Shown here: in pieces, positions 22,921 to 34,372 of the stretch
How positions within the stretch are numbered: position 1 is the first letter of the stretch
Layout of the letters: each line of letters begins with the position of its first letter
Assembly: GCA_022457155.1 (NCBI GenBank)
Contig: JAJGOT010000442.1
Coordinates: 248,001-312,000, forward strand
DNA: 64,000 bases
Reading direction: 5' to 3'
Source: Cladopsammia gracilis
Lineage: Eukaryota; Cnidaria; Anthozoa; Scleractinia; Dendrophylliidae
Translations under genes and position numbers: made by a program
The notes under the pieces: model-generated
The model's database searches: none
The model's input: only the letters and a program-made list of their open reading frames with translations
Told to the model about the DNA's origin: nothing

Positions 22921-24679
22921 TTGTAAAGCAAAGCATTAGGGATTCATCCACAGACTAAAAAACTAGAACACTTTTCATGTCTTTACATGATAATTTACTC
23001 TAAGAGGGAATGAGTGAAGAAAAAAAAGGATTTTAGAACGAAACTGTAGTTTTAATTGCCTTGGTTAAAGTTTGTTAGCAATATGCATTTTCAACATGTG
23101 TCTTAATTCCCATGCTAATTATCTATTATTATAATAATAATAATTATGATAATGTGACGTTGTGTACTTGATTACACAAAAGTAAATTATTTGAAAAGCT
23201 GGTTAAATTCTACATTGAAAATGAAATCATTGCTCACGTTCCGAATTGGACAAAAGGGAGCTTAAGCAACCACGACGGAAATGATATAATGAACGAAAAC
23301 AATGCCTCTGTACGTGCGTTTTACATTTTGTAACATTTCTTTGCCGTTCCCTACAAAACAACAAAGTCAAATGATCAAATTATAGGTTTTGTAGAGAACG
23401 TGAACACACGACGGTAAATTTTCCTTTCTCCATTTGGACTGGAAAGCCATCCCTTCAAATTCAGCTCCTTGACAATCCAGAACATAAGACAAACTAAACA
23501 AACTGGAACAACTATAAATTAGTTTAAGTAATGCTCCACACAGGCATAAGGACTTTAGTAAACTTCATTGTTCTGCGGCATTGGCTCTTTCCCACATAGA
23601 ATATCTTTGGTTTGAAAAATAGAGGAGGATCTGATGGTTCATAATTATATTTCATTATAAAAATAAAGGAAATCCATTTGCGTCAAATAAATTTTAGGCC
23701 GGAAATGTTCGTGCTTAACCAATCAGAATTGCAGAAGACAATAGCTAATAATTTTGCTTCTTTGATGAAGTTCCCCAAATAGACCAAATACAATATCTTT
23801 TAAAACTTGAATGTTGTGCGATTGGGTCTCAAATTACTTGAAACCTTAAAAAAATTAGCCTTAATGCACCTTGAACCTTAACTTTTTAGCGGTTTTTGAG
23901 TCTAGGCCAATGAGATCACTAGTAGAAACAATGAAAAAAGTTGACATTCCATCGTGCATTGCCGTTGAGGCACTATCCTTCTTATGCGGATCATTACTTA
24001 AAAAAGCGCGAATCCTTTTTTCAAGTGACGTTTTCCTTGGCGTTGCCGTCGTCGTTGCTTAAGCCTGCCGCACACGTGAGGAAAGAGAAGATCAAATGAA
24101 ACAACTTGGAAAAATTTTGAAGCCTGACAATCTTCTATTCAGACGGGAGGGAGGAGGAGGGGAAAGCCATTCGGATGGCGCAATTCCCGCGTCGTATGAC
24201 GTCATCACATCACGTGGCCTACCTTAACTTAGACAGTTTTGGACGTACTATACACCCTCCAAGTTTCATAGCCATAGCTTTAATATTCTTGAAGTTACGG
24301 AGGGGTTGGGCGCGGAATCCCCCCCCCCCCAAAAAAAAAATGCACAATATAAATATACCTGGATTTTTAAAAACGATATCGCCCCAAGTAAGCGTTTGTG
24401 AGCGTTCTTGGCCTTTTTTTTGTTCTTCAAAAATTATCTCTAAAACCCACACTATAAAAACTAAAGACTGTTGCTACAGTAGTTTTTTTTCTCTCGCTCT
24501 CGCTCCCTTTCCCTCTTCTCTCGCTTCTCTGTGATTTTCTGGACTGATAGGTGTCATAAAAAACCCTTGTTTGGGCTAGTTGTAATGAAATTGCGTAAAT
24601 TTTCGTTGATCACGTTTTCAAAAATCCAGGTATAAATATTAATTTATTATTAATTGTCACTTATTTTTTATCCAAACAG

Positions 24680-24753
24680 ATCCTAACTGCCCAGAAGAAT
24701 CGATAGGTTGGTGGAGAAAAGAAACGTTATGTTTTGTTGCAACGATTTGTTAA
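24680..24753 (+). CDS. candidate short exon, locus B (uncertain)
   Basis: After the acceptor-like TTTTTTATCCAAACAG, the phase-1 frame gives 24 residues (DPNCPEESIGWW...) with three cysteines, then TAA. Locus C (42627) has the same frame with a fourth cysteine (W to C). Joined to exon 1 it would give a very small secreted cysteine-containing peptide. The segment lies in the recent duplication, so conservation between B and C carries little weight. No family recognised. Confidence 0.25.
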
Positions 24754-24867
24754 TTAATTTTGTACGGTGGAAACCCGACTATCAACTAGCCCCATCTCAT
24801 TATAGCATTCCCAATCGATAGCCATCTTAACTGGTTTGACTGTGATCAGTCATTAGAAAATCAAAGG

Positions 24868-25020
24868 ATCCGAACCATCTTGTGCAGCATAATAAGCAGT
24901 ACCACAGGAAAGTACTGCTCAGTACCTTTCATTTGAATGGTCACGCTTTCAGGTTTCATCCTGACAGACTCAAAGTTGGAACCACCTTGTACAGCATAAT
25001 AACCCGCACCACAGGAATTT
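24868..25020 (+). repeat. 106-bp repeat remnant at a deletion junction
   Basis: One and a half units. The left edge marks where locus B jumps from sequence equivalent to 42784 straight to sequence equivalent to about 44900 in locus C, removing the LamG exon. Confidence 0.8.
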
Positions 25021-25260
25021 TAACTGGTTGTTCTATTGTTGTGTCCTTACTCGCGCCAGAAAATCACCCCACTCCCCTCCCCCCCCCCCCCCCCCCTCTC
25101 CACAACTCCCCTCTCCACAACTCCCTCCCCCAACAATTATTACGGCAAATACTTCTCTGAGCCACTTTGGTGTATAACTAAACTGCTACACTGTAGAAAC
25201 ACGAGAAAACACTGCAGAGCAATACCCAACTTTTCCTACGGTTTTCCTAAGGCACAGTTT

Positions 25261-26351
25261 CAATCGTACATGGAGTTTTCATCCAGTTCAGAGCCGGGCC
25301 ATAGAAAAATCAGATATGTAAAGGATTCTTCGTCACCAAAGACATCAAGCTCGAGGACATTAGTTAAATTCTGTTGTAGTACATATATGTTACTTACTGA
25401 CCGGGAGGTCTGTATAGGAAAAAAACTGTGAAGCCAAAAACTAGCTAAAAAGATTCAGGAAACAACTTAATAAAATAAGCAGTTGATGCGAAGATCCGTT
25501 GTATTTTACATTGCGGACTACAAATTATGGACCTACCAAACACGGTACACCCATTGCGGACCTACATTCTTACTACTTGATGACATAGTAGTTACTGTAA
25601 CAACCAAAAATAAGCGATTCCTTCCAGTTGTGGCCATACACAGAAGAGGGGCAAAAAATCTAAACAATGGACTATAGCACAGTCTTTAGAAAGAAGCAGA
25701 GTTAATAAAAACAACGAATGGAGGTTTAAAACGCCTTCAGTTATTAATGGAAGGTAAAAACAGTAAGAATGAGTGTCCTGGCTGGCAAAATCAATAGGAC
25801 AATAATTTCCTGGCTAACTTTGCCCAAAAAATATGCCGCTGGCTGGGAAAACGGGATCCAAAAAGAGGTCCTGGCACATTGAAATTCAAATCTTTTCCTT
25901 GCTGGCTTTGAAGAGCGGCTAAAGTTTTCCCAGCAAAGTTGATTATGAGCCAATAATAACGCGGAGAATACCAAATACCACTTAAGAGCAACAACCAAAC
26001 AATTTCAGAAAAAACTTCGTTGGGTACTCCTGAAGCCCGAGTCAAAGTCCAAAACACTAAGTCACATGACTAGCTGACGTCAGGAGCCTATTACCCGCTG
26101 ACGTGTAACACAACGCAAAAATCTCCACTACAGTGTCCACAGTATATGCCAAAAAATAGAAATAATTATTAACCAACGGCCTCGAACTATGTGAAAAAAA
26201 GATATATATATTCTAGTCCGGTGATTGAGTTTTTGTTGTCGATAATTCGTCTCGAGGGAGTTGGATTTACTGTTTTAGTGAATCGTCTAGAAAATTATTA
26301 ATAACTCAACTTCGGTCAACTACCGAACCGCTGGAATATCAATGGATTTTC
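25261..26351. other. unique sequence between locus B intron and the EGF/FN2 array
   Basis: Similarity to locus C stops at about 25260, so the last exon found in A and C is absent here. No exon-like feature is convincing. A C-rich tract lies at 25079-25096 just upstream. Confidence 0.5.
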
Positions 26352-26521
26352 CGGCAGTGAGCTTTTGGCTTTTGCCGTGAGCCTTTTGCTTCTGCCGTGA
26401 GCCTTTTGCTTTCGCCGTGACCTTTTTGCTTTTGCCGTGAGCCTTTTGCTTTTCCCGTGATCCTTTTGCTTTTGCCGTGAGCTTTTTGCTTTTGCCGTGA
26501 GTCGTTTTCTCTTTCCGTGAC
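26352..26521. repeat. 20-bp minisatellite, about 8-9 copies
   Basis: Unit GCCTTTTGCTTTTGCCGTGA. The period is not a multiple of three. Lysine-rich open frames on the minus strand are a by-product. Confidence 0.95.
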
Positions 26522-26692
26522 AGTTGTGGGCCACCGTAGAAATTTCATTGTTCTGTACTCGACACTTCATTGGCTAAAGGAAAAAATGTTGGAATCTATT
26601 GTTCTCATTCTGTTTTGTGATTGGTTACCTTTGTCTGGATGACCCCGGTAACAGTAGCCGCACTTAATACCATCGTTGTTTTTATGTGATAG

Positions 26693-26770
26693 TGAATCCG
26701 TGTACAAACAAACCTTGTAAAAGGGAGGATCCTGCACAGTAACTGCGAGAGGATAGCTAAAGTTGTAGCA
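26693..26770 (+). pseudogene. EGF exon remnant, array unit 1 (frameshifted, truncated)
   Basis: Follows an acceptor-like TTATGTGATAG. It starts like the EGF exons (NPCTNKPC) but a one-base deletion shifts the frame into a stop after about 16 codons. The second half of the domain is deleted, joining directly to GTTGTAGCAATTTTTATATA. The same deletion is seen in unit 4. Confidence 0.7.
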
Positions 26771-26841
26771 ATTTTTATATAATCATTATTTAATTTGAAA
26801 ACGAAACAAAAATTAACGTATTTCAATACTTTCTTAAATAG

Positions 26842-27000
26842 ATTGTCCACCTGGTGAAAAGACAGATAAAGTGGGGCGCTGTTGTGTTTTTCCGTTCACG
26901 TACAAAGGGGTGTCCTACGACTCTTGCACCACAGTCGACAATGGGAACAGGCTATGGTGTTCATTTGATGCTGTTTACAAAGGACAATGGGCTAATTGTG
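26842..27000 (+). CDS. fibronectin type II exon, array unit 1
   Basis: A 159-base exon, phase 1-1, bounded by TTCTTAAATAG and TTGTG|GTAAAT. Encodes DCPPGEKTDKVGRCCVFPFT, then YKGVSYDSCTTVDNG, NRLWCSFDAVYKGQWANCG: a complete FN2 module with its four cysteines, the FPF motif and LWC / W-x-x-C signature. FN2 modules are extracellular and usually bind collagen or other matrix or glycan ligands. Here only the fold is supported. Probably part of the locus B transcript through phase compatibility. Confidence 0.8.
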
Positions 27001-27233
27001 GTAAATATATATTGTTATTGTAATTTATTGCAAGCTGTAGAAAGTTTCTTTATAAATATGCGAGGTACAGTAGCACCGACAGATAATCAGCCATGGAGAA
27101 AAAATTTTAAAACATTAATTTAAAGGAATTGTGAAGTAAAAAGCCCTTCTGAAAGCACGTTTTCTCCATTCTATATGAAATGGAAATGAACATGTGAGAG
27201 AGATTACATTTTATAAATCTTACAGTTGGCAAT

Positions 27234-27409
27234 AGACTGCTAGCAGTCCCTCTCTGGATAGTCGAGCGGGCGAACAGATACGTGATCGGCAATTAGAGCG
27301 GCGAGCGAACCGAGGGGGCTCCCCAGTTTCCCCTCGGCTCGTTCGCTCGCTCCAGTCTCGCGGAGCTTCTTTTTGATAAGCTCGCCCGCTAGGGACAGCA
27401 AGCAGTCTA
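27234..27409. mobile_element. MITE with AGACTGCTAGCAGTCCC ends and 10-base target duplication
   Basis: 176 bases. AGTTGGCAAT flanks it exactly at 27224-27233 and 27410-27419; array units 2 and 3 lack it. A 9-10 base duplication points to a Mutator-like parent. No open frame. Confidence 0.85.
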
Positions 27410-27740
27410 AGTTGGCAATGCGGTTCAGAACATCAGATGCGTATTGTGCAGGCTCAAAACGTTTCCGATAAGTTGCATTTGTATATTTTTTTCAGTCTTC
27501 TTTTGCTTAATCAACATCTTAACTATTAAGAGGTTTATTTTCGTTACCAACAGTAAGTTATTTCGTTGATTCATCAACAACAACTTGTACCACAAGTATC
27601 TTTTTTTAACTTTATGTTAATCATACTATCAACAAAAAAGATACTCCCAACAAAGCGGAAATAAAACTAAAATAATTTGGAACAATTTTGGTTAAGGATA
27701 ACAAACGTACCTTAATACCATCGTTGTTTTTATGTGATAA

Positions 27741-27852
27741 TGAATCCGTGTACAAACAATCCTTGTAACAAGAGAGGATCCTACACAGTAACTGGAGAGG
27801 ATAGCTACTGTTGTCAATGTGCCGAGGGATTTTATGACAGTTGTCAAAAAGT
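27741..27852 (+). pseudogene. decayed EGF exon, array unit 2
   Basis: Encodes NPCTNNPCNKRGSYTVTGED then SYCCQCAEGFYDSCQK. The acceptor is GATAA where units 1 and 4 have GATAG, so AG is lost. The third EGF cysteine is replaced by tyrosine (GSY for GSC). The donor after it is weak. Probably not spliced in. The same defects are in unit 3. Confidence 0.65.
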
Positions 27853-27936
27853 TACACATACATCAACGTTTATTGATAATTGCAAAATTTTAAATAAACG
27901 AAAAAAATTTTTTATATATATTTTCTTCTTTCTCAG

Positions 27937-28050
27937 TGACCCCATGCACATCAGGTCCGTGTAAGAATGGCGGATCTTGTACTATGACCGATCCCGATTC
28001 ATTCTCGTGCACCTGTACTGAGCAGTTTGGAGGACCAACGTGCGAGAAAT
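27937..28050 (+). CDS. EGF-like exon, array unit 2
   Basis: A 114-base exon, phase 1-1, with acceptor TTCTTTCTCAG and donor GAAAT|GTAAGC. Encodes VTPCTSGPCKNGGSCTMTDP then DSFSCTCTEQFGGPTCEK: one EGF domain with all six cysteines and the GG-T/P-C end. No calcium-binding D-x-D/N-E signature is evident. The partner FN2 exon follows 106 bases later, so EGF plus FN2 form a repeat unit. Confidence 0.85.
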
Positions 28051-28156
28051 GTAAGCCATCCCTGCATTGAATACGATACCTCAGCAATTTTTATATAATC
28101 ATTATTCAATTTGAAAACGAAAAAAACATAACGTATTTCAATACGTTCTTAAACAG

Positions 28157-28327
28157 TTCTAGAGCTTCCATGTCCACCTGGAAAAAAGACAGATAAAGAG
28201 GGGCGCTGTTGTGTTTTTCCGTTCACGTACAAAGGGGTGTCGTACGATTCTTGTACCACAGTCGACAATGGGAACAGGCTATGGTGTTCATTTGATGCTG
28301 TTTACAAAGGACAATGGGCTAATTGTG
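28157..28327 (+). CDS. fibronectin type II exon, array unit 2
   Basis: 171 bases, phase 1-1, acceptor TTCTTAAACAG, donor TTGTG|GTAAAT. Encodes LELPCPPGKKTDKEG, RCCVFPFTYKGVSYDSC, NRLWCSFDAVYKGQWANC. The FN2 cysteines and aromatic residues are complete. Four residues longer at the N-terminus than the unit 1 exon. Confidence 0.85.
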
Positions 28328-28574
28328 GTAAATATGTAAATATTATATTTATTGCAAGCTTTAGAAACTTTCTTTGTAAGTATGCGAGGTACAGTGGCAT
28401 CGAGAGAAAATCAGCCATGGAGAAAAATATCGAAAACATTAATTTAAAGGAAATGTGAAGTAAAAAGCCCTTCCGAAAGCACGATTTCTCCATTCCATAT
28501 GAAATGGAAATGAACATGTGAGAGGGAAAACATGTTGTAAATCTTGAATTTGGCAATGTTTGCTTAGAACATCT

Positions 28575-28811
28575 GGGCCGGGTTGTTCAAAGCACGATTA
28601 AGCTAACCCAGGATTAGCGTCAATTTTGAATCCTGTTAAACAACTCAACAATTGAAAATTTCCAAAGTTTTCTGCCCTTCAATTTCGACTTTAACTTCTC
28701 TTCACTACTAGCTATAAATGACCTTTTGAAAACATTTTTTAACAGAGAAATGAAATCCTCGGTTAACTTTTAATCGGGGAGTAGCGTTAATCGGCTTTCG
28801 AACAACCGGGG
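28575..28811. mobile_element. MITE, GGCCGGGTTGTTCAAAGCAC ends
   Basis: Present in unit 2 and absent from the matching place in unit 3 (near 29941). Ends GGCCGGGTTGTTCAAAGC and GCTTTCGAACAACCGGG are inverted. Fragments of the same family lie near 14940-15125, 43490-43640 and 52160-52310. Confidence 0.8.
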
Positions 28812-29116
28812 ATGTGTATTGTGCAGGCTCAAAACGTTTCCGATAAGTTGCATTTGTATACAATTTTTTCAGTCTTCTTTTGCTTAATCAACATCTTAAC
28901 TATTAAGAGGTCTATTTTCGTTGCCAACAGTAAGTTATTTCGTTGATTCATCAACAACAACTTGTACCACAAGTACCTTTTTGGAAGTTTATGTTAATCA
29001 TACTATCAACAAAAAAATACTGCCAACAAAGCGGAAATAAAACTAAAATAATTTGGAACAATTTTGGTTAAGAACAACAAACGTACCTTAATACCATCGT
29101 TGTTTTTATGTGATAA

Positions 29117-29230
29117 TGAATCCGTGTACAAACAATCCTTGTAACAAGAGAGGATCCTACACAGTAACTGGAGAGGATAGCTACTGTTGTCAATGTGCCG
29201 AGGGATTTTATGACAGTTGTCAAAAAGTTA
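29117..29230 (+). pseudogene. decayed EGF exon, array unit 3
   Basis: Same sequence and same defects as 27741-27852 (acceptor AG lost, Cys to Tyr), so units 2 and 3 were duplicated after the exon had decayed. Confidence 0.65.
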
Positions 29231-29311
29231 CACATACATCAACGTTTATTGATAATTGCAAAATTTTAAATAAACGGAAAAATATTTTTTATATATTTTC
29301 TTCTTTCTCAG

Positions 29312-29425
29312 TGACCCCATGCACATCAGGTCCGTGTAAGAATGGCGGATCCTGTACTATGACAGGTCTCGATTCATTCTCGTGCACCTGTACTGAGCAG
29401 TTTGGAGGACCAACGTGCGAGAAAT
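29312..29425 (+). CDS. EGF-like exon, array unit 3
   Basis: Duplicate of 27937-28050 with TGLDSF for TDPDSF. All six cysteines, splice sites and phase 1-1 are kept. The two units repeat with a period of about 1375 bases. Confidence 0.85.
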
Positions 29426-29532
29426 GTAAGCCATCCCTGCATTGAATACGATACCTCAGCAATTTTATATAATCATTATTCAATTTGAAAACGAAAAAAA
29501 AAATTAACGTATTTCAATACGTTCTTAAACAG

Positions 29533-29703
29533 ATCTAGAGATTCCATGTCCACCTGGAAAAAAGACAGATAAAGAGGGGCGCTGTTGTGTTTTTCCGTTC
29601 ACGTACAAAGGGGTGTCGTACGATTCTTGCATCACAGTCGACAATGGGAACAGGCCATGGTGTTCATTTGATGCTGTTTACAAAGGACAATGGGCTAATT
29701 GTG
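29533..29703 (+). CDS. fibronectin type II exon, array unit 3
   Basis: Duplicate of 28157-28327, phase 1-1, acceptor TTCTTAAACAG, donor GTG|GTAAAT. Encodes DLEIPCPPGKKTDKEG and the FN2 core. Two substitutions in conserved positions: SCIT for SCTT and RPWC for RLWC. The second, in the usually hydrophobic residue before W-C, could disturb the fold. Confidence 0.8.
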
Positions 29704-30246
29704 GTAAATATTATATGTATTGCAAGCTTTAGAAACTTTCTTTATAAGTATGCGAGGTACAGTGGCATCGAGAGAAAATCAGCCATGGAGAAAAAATCGA
29801 AAACAGTAATTTAAAGGAAATGTGAAGTAAAAAGCCCTTCCGAAAGCACGATTTCTCCATTCTATGAAATGGAAATGAACATGTGAGAGGGATAACATGT
29901 TGTAAATCTTAAATTTGGCAATGTTTGCTCAGAACATCAGGTGTGTATTGTGCAGGCTCAAAACGTTTCCGATAAGTTGCATTTGTATGTAATTTTATCA
30001 GTCTTCTTTGGCTTAATCAATATCTTAACTATTAAGAGGTTTATTTTCGTTGCCAACAGTAAGTTATTTCGCTGATTTATCAATAATAACTTGTATCACA
30101 AGTATGCTTTTTTAAGTTTATGTTAATCATGCATACTGTCAACAAAAAAATACTGCCAACAAAGCGGAAAATAAAACTAAAATAATTTTCTTCAAGGAAA
30201 ACATATGTACCTTAATACCATCGTAAGGGTTGTTTTTGTGTGATAG

Positions 30247-30314
30247 TGAATCCGTGTACAAACAATCCTTGTAAGAATGGGGGATCTTGCACAGTAACTG
30301 GAGAGGATACCTAA
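30247..30314 (+). CDS. truncated EGF exon with stop, array unit 4; possible last exon of locus B
   Basis: After TTTTTGTGTGATAG the phase-1 frame reads VNPCTNNPCKNGGSCTVTGE, D, T and then TAA at 30312. The first half of an EGF domain is in perfect condition, then it is cut by the same deletion as unit 1. If spliced in, it would close the reading frame of the array. AATAAA lies at 30517, although that may belong to LINE sequence. It may equally be a pseudo-exon. Confidence 0.4.
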
Positions 30315-30329
30315 AGTTGTAGCATTTTT

Positions 30330-32815
30330 ATATAATCATTATTCAAGGGTCCAGATAATAGCAGGCAAGTTATAATTTTCAGGGCAACGACAACAGTTTT
30401 GATTTTAAAATGCATCTTTTGACAATCCTTTGTCATCTTCAGTTTGAAATTTTTAAGTTACAAAGTTGAATTTATAAGTAAATGAAAATGCTAATGAGAG
30501 AAAACACCTTTAACAAAATAAATGAAAGAATGCGTTACAATGCATGATTATAAAGAAAGTTTTAAATTAACATGATTTTTTTTAATCTCTAATTTTACAA
30601 CTTTATTTTAAACAATACATTGTTTACATCACTACATTACAATAAGATACTGCACGAACTACGCAGCTGTACAATTACATTTACAAATTTACTAATACTA
30701 ATCATAGAAGAACTATCCACTTTCGGCGAAAAGCAGGCAAGCATTCCTTTGCAATTGCAGTTTCTTTAATTATTTCCATTTTTTCTTGGATTCGCAGAAG
30801 GAAATTACAGAAGTATAGTTCACCTTGGCGCCTGTTTAACGTGCAGACTATATAGTATTTTTCTATTAGAATTGAGTAGTTTAATGCCTGCCAGTATTTT
30901 ATGTTGTCAAAGTGGCCGTATAATATGCTACCATGTTTTAAAGAAAGTATTTCACGTGCTTTTTCAAACCACCACTCTTGAAACGTATTCCAAAAGGACA
31001 GTGATTTACTGCATTGGATTAACATATGGTTTAGAGTTTGCTTCTCACATCCACATAACGGACAAAAATCATTTTCAGAGATACCGTCACGGTAAAAGCC
31101 CATTTGAGTAGGGAGTATGTTGTGTATGATTTTGTATTGAAACATTATGAGTTTAACTTCTTCTGTAACTGTGAAAGGCATTTGGTAAACTTTATGAACA
31201 TTATTTTCTAAAAAGCCGTGTCGTAAAATTTTGGTTTGAGAGGTTGGTGGTACGAAAGTGTTTTTTAAGATTTCAGAATAAATAGAACTTGTGATTAGAG
31301 GTGTGGTAGAAGTATCGTTGAGGTTATTTTGACCATGGCATTGATAAGACCATAAAACTTCGTAAAAGGTACATCATTTCTATAAATTAAACTTTGAATT
31401 CTAAAAAGTTACACAAGTTGCCTTGTTCATTCAGTAAATCTTGCACATGAATAACATTTTTTGCGAACCATTTCCTGTAAAAAAAAAACTTGCTTTTTAT
31501 CAATTAAAATATTACAATTGTTCCATATTATTTCATTTTTGATATTGGTAGTAATACGATCAGGTAAGTTTTTGAAGTCGCTCCAATAATCAGGAATCAT
31601 GCGATAAAAAATAGGGAGGCTCTCTAGCTTAAGTAATTCGATTTTATAGTTACATTTTGTCAGGAAAGAGAAATTTCCGAGATGATTAACACACTGGTTA
31701 GGAATCATTTCCAAGAAGCAGACGATTGACTTTGAATTCTACTAATCCAAGCAATTTTCAACGCTTTTTCCATAATTTCAAAATCGCACATTTTGAGGCC
31801 ACCTTTTTTTTTCTGCGATAACGGTACTTTTTTTAATTTTTGCGGGTTTGCCGTCCCAAATGAAACTGAAAATAGTTTTATTTATTTGTTGTATATAATG
31901 TTTGGGCACATTTAAAACAGAAGCGTTAAAAGTCAGTTTAGAGAGCCCTAACGTTTTTACGATATTAATTTTTCCGTACAACATAAGTTTTCGTTTTTGC
32001 CAGGTATTTAAAGTTTTCTCTAAATCTCGAATTTTGGTTCCAAAGTTGAGTTCTTCCGCATCTGTTTGATTTTGTGAGAAATATATTCCGAGAGATAGTA
32101 TCGGTTCTTTTGGCCATTTGAAACCAAAAGGGGTGTCTTGATTCAGTGTTTTTCCATTGTCCTAGCCACATTGCTTCAGTTTTAGCAGTGTTTATTTCCA
32201 GCCCAGAGGGAGAGTTAAAATCATTTAGAAATTTAAGTAGTTCGGAAACTGATTCTTGGTCGCGGACAAGGACAGTGGTGTCATCAGCATATTGTGATAC
32301 TTTTATTTCTTGGTTATCTACTTGGATGCCTTTTATAGATCTACTGCTTTTTAAGGCTCTTGTTAGAAGTTCAATCCCCAGGACAAATAAGAGACCCGAT
32401 AAAGGGCAACCTTGTCGAACACCTCGTTGCAAAGAGAAGAAATTTGAAACATGCCCATTATTTAAAACACAACTAGAAACGTTATTGTAGAGTATGTTAA
32501 ACCAGTTTATAATGTCAGGTCCGAAATTAAAAGATTTGAGAGCGGCGTTAAGGTATGGCCATTGACGAGTGATATAGGCCTTAGATTTTCTAAAATAATT
32601 GTGTCTTTAGACTTTTTTGGAATAAGCGAGATAATACCTCTCCTCTGGCTAATAGATAGCATCCCCGATTGAAAGGCAAAGTTGAAACTATCTGTCATTT
32701 CTTTACTTATTTCAGGCCAAAAAAGCGATAGAATTCAACAGGAAAACCATCGGTACCAGGCGTTTTATGTTTTTCGAAGTCTTTTTGTGCGTTAAAGCAT
32801 TCTGATGAAAGAATA
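30330..32815 (-). mobile_element. L1-like LINE, 5'-truncated, frameshifted
   Basis: On the minus strand: a KTPGTDGFPVEFY block (about 32770), QRRGIISLIPKKSKD and NLRPISL (about 32600), RGVRQGCPLSGLLFVLGIEL and the catalytic SQYADDTTVLV (32430-32280), GLEINTAKTEAMWLGQW, then a C-terminal zinc-knuckle-like ICPLCGC..TLNHMLIQC segment (31100). The order fits an L1/Tx1-type reverse transcriptase. Several frameshifts and stops make it inactive. The endonuclease is missing. Confidence 0.85.
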
Positions 32816-33660
32816 TTCCTTTATGATACAACTTGTGATGAGATTAAACACATTATTGATAAAATGGAAGGTAAAACTGGCTGTACATGTGGTATTGATA
32901 AAATTAGTAACAAAGTTGTAAATATGTATGTTCTTTGAATATATATCATACCGTTGACTCATATTTTTAATCTAACATTTGCAACTGGAAAAATTCCGGA
33001 TCAATAAGTTGCTCTTGTAACTCCTGTTTATAAAGCGTCAGATAAAAACATATTTTCAAACTACAGACCCATATCTGTCCTACCGTGTATCTCCAAAATA
33101 CTTGAAAAGCTCATGTACAAAAGACTTATTACATATATAGATAAATATAAAGTTTTATCTGACCATCAATATGGTTTTGTTAGGAAAAGTTCAACAAACC
33201 ATGCTATAATTGAGCTTGTAGATAAAATAACAAAGGCCATTGAAAACAATGAGTATACAGTTGGTATATTTATTGACCTATGCAATGCGTTCGACACAGT
33301 AAATCGTGATATTCTCTTAAAAAAACTATATTTCTATGGCATACGTGGGAAGTGTCATGAATGATAAAAGATTACCTTACAAACAAGGCAGGAAACATGT
33401 GGGGTCCCGCAAGGATCTGTTCTTGGGCCCCTACTTTTCCTAATTTATATTAATGACCTTGAAAATTCAACCAATAGCCTATCCACTATTTTATTTGCTG
33501 ACGATACTAATTTGTTCTGTTCAGGGAATGACATTAGAAAACTTGAATCCACAGTTAACAAAGAACTAACTCGAGTTCAAGAATGGTTAACATTAAATCA
33601 CACTCAATATAAAAAAAATCAAACTTCATTGTATTCAAATCTCACGGGAAAAAGTTAAAA
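32816..33660 (+). mobile_element. LINE (Jockey/CR1-like) reverse transcriptase, first part
   Basis: Plus-strand blocks: [89 protein letters not shown] with the catalytic ADD. Several stops and frameshifts. Its 5' end abuts the L1-like element tail to tail with reversed orientation. Interrupted at 33664 by a DNA element. Confidence 0.85.
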
Positions 33661-33663
33661 ACA

Positions 33664-34372
33664 CAGTGTACCTTCGGGGGTGTCTCCAGTATAACAGCTC
33701 TAGCGTCTTAAGATTACACTTAATATACCTAAACCTAGATATCAAATTAAAGCATATAGAGCTGGCTATCTAAATATTGAAGCCATTTGGTAATAAAATG
33801 AATTGTCGATTTTTTTACGACGTCTAAATTCGAACGTCCGAATTAGCTTTAAAACGCTATAACTCAAAGCGATTATTATATTTTGCTAATTTGATTTGTT
33901 TTCGGATTTTCGGACACCCAGCGCTAAAAAAACGTGTCGGCGATTTTCCATATTCAATTGCAGTGAAAAGTTACAGAATATTTTCGAAAAGGGGAGAAAA
34001 AAAAATGGAATGATCGCACCGAAATGCTTCTTGACGAAAAAGTTTTCGGAATTAAGAAATTCGCCGAAACGTTTTTGTTGATTATATGATAGCCTAGCTT
34101 CTGTCCAAATTTAACGAAAATCGAACAAATTCCCTTTGAGTTGTAGCTCTTTAAAGTGTCCCCAACAAGCGAAAAATTAACTTTGAGAAAACGGCGCTTA
34201 AAAAAACATATCGCTTAATAAACAAACTCCGCCCACAAAAGTTATACCTTCATTTCTCCGTCAATTTTCACTATTTTTCGATACTTTTTTTTTGGATGAA
34301 AGTTCATTCTGTAAACTTTATTTTAACGCCAAAAAATTTTTTTCAATAAATTTTCGGTCTGAAGGTACACTG
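33664..34372. mobile_element. DNA element with CAGTGTACCTTC inverted ends inside the LINE
   Basis: Exact 12-base inverted ends CAGTGTACCTTC / GAAGGTACACTG bound 709 bases. No transposase. LINE coding sequence resumes at 34381 after a gap of roughly 80 codons, so either the insertion was accompanied by a deletion or the LINE was already deleted. Confidence 0.65.

Larger units (their letters stand above)
20037..25260 (+). repeat. segmental duplication, copy 1 (locus B side)
   Basis: Matches 36548-45215 collinearly and with high similarity, including the exon 1 region. Differences are discrete: copy 1 lacks a 600-base LINE tail, a 687-base PIF/Harbinger MITE, a long (AT)n, a 276-base and a 359-base insertion, and the LamG exon block. 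It has a 144-base insertion and a second MITE that copy 2 lacks. Confidence 0.85.

Noticed and set aside
26316..26570. Lysine-rich minus-strand frames with repeated KAKGSRQKQK-like motifs
   Set aside because: Produced by a 20-base minisatellite whose period is not divisible by three. Two overlapping frames look alike, as expected of a repeat.
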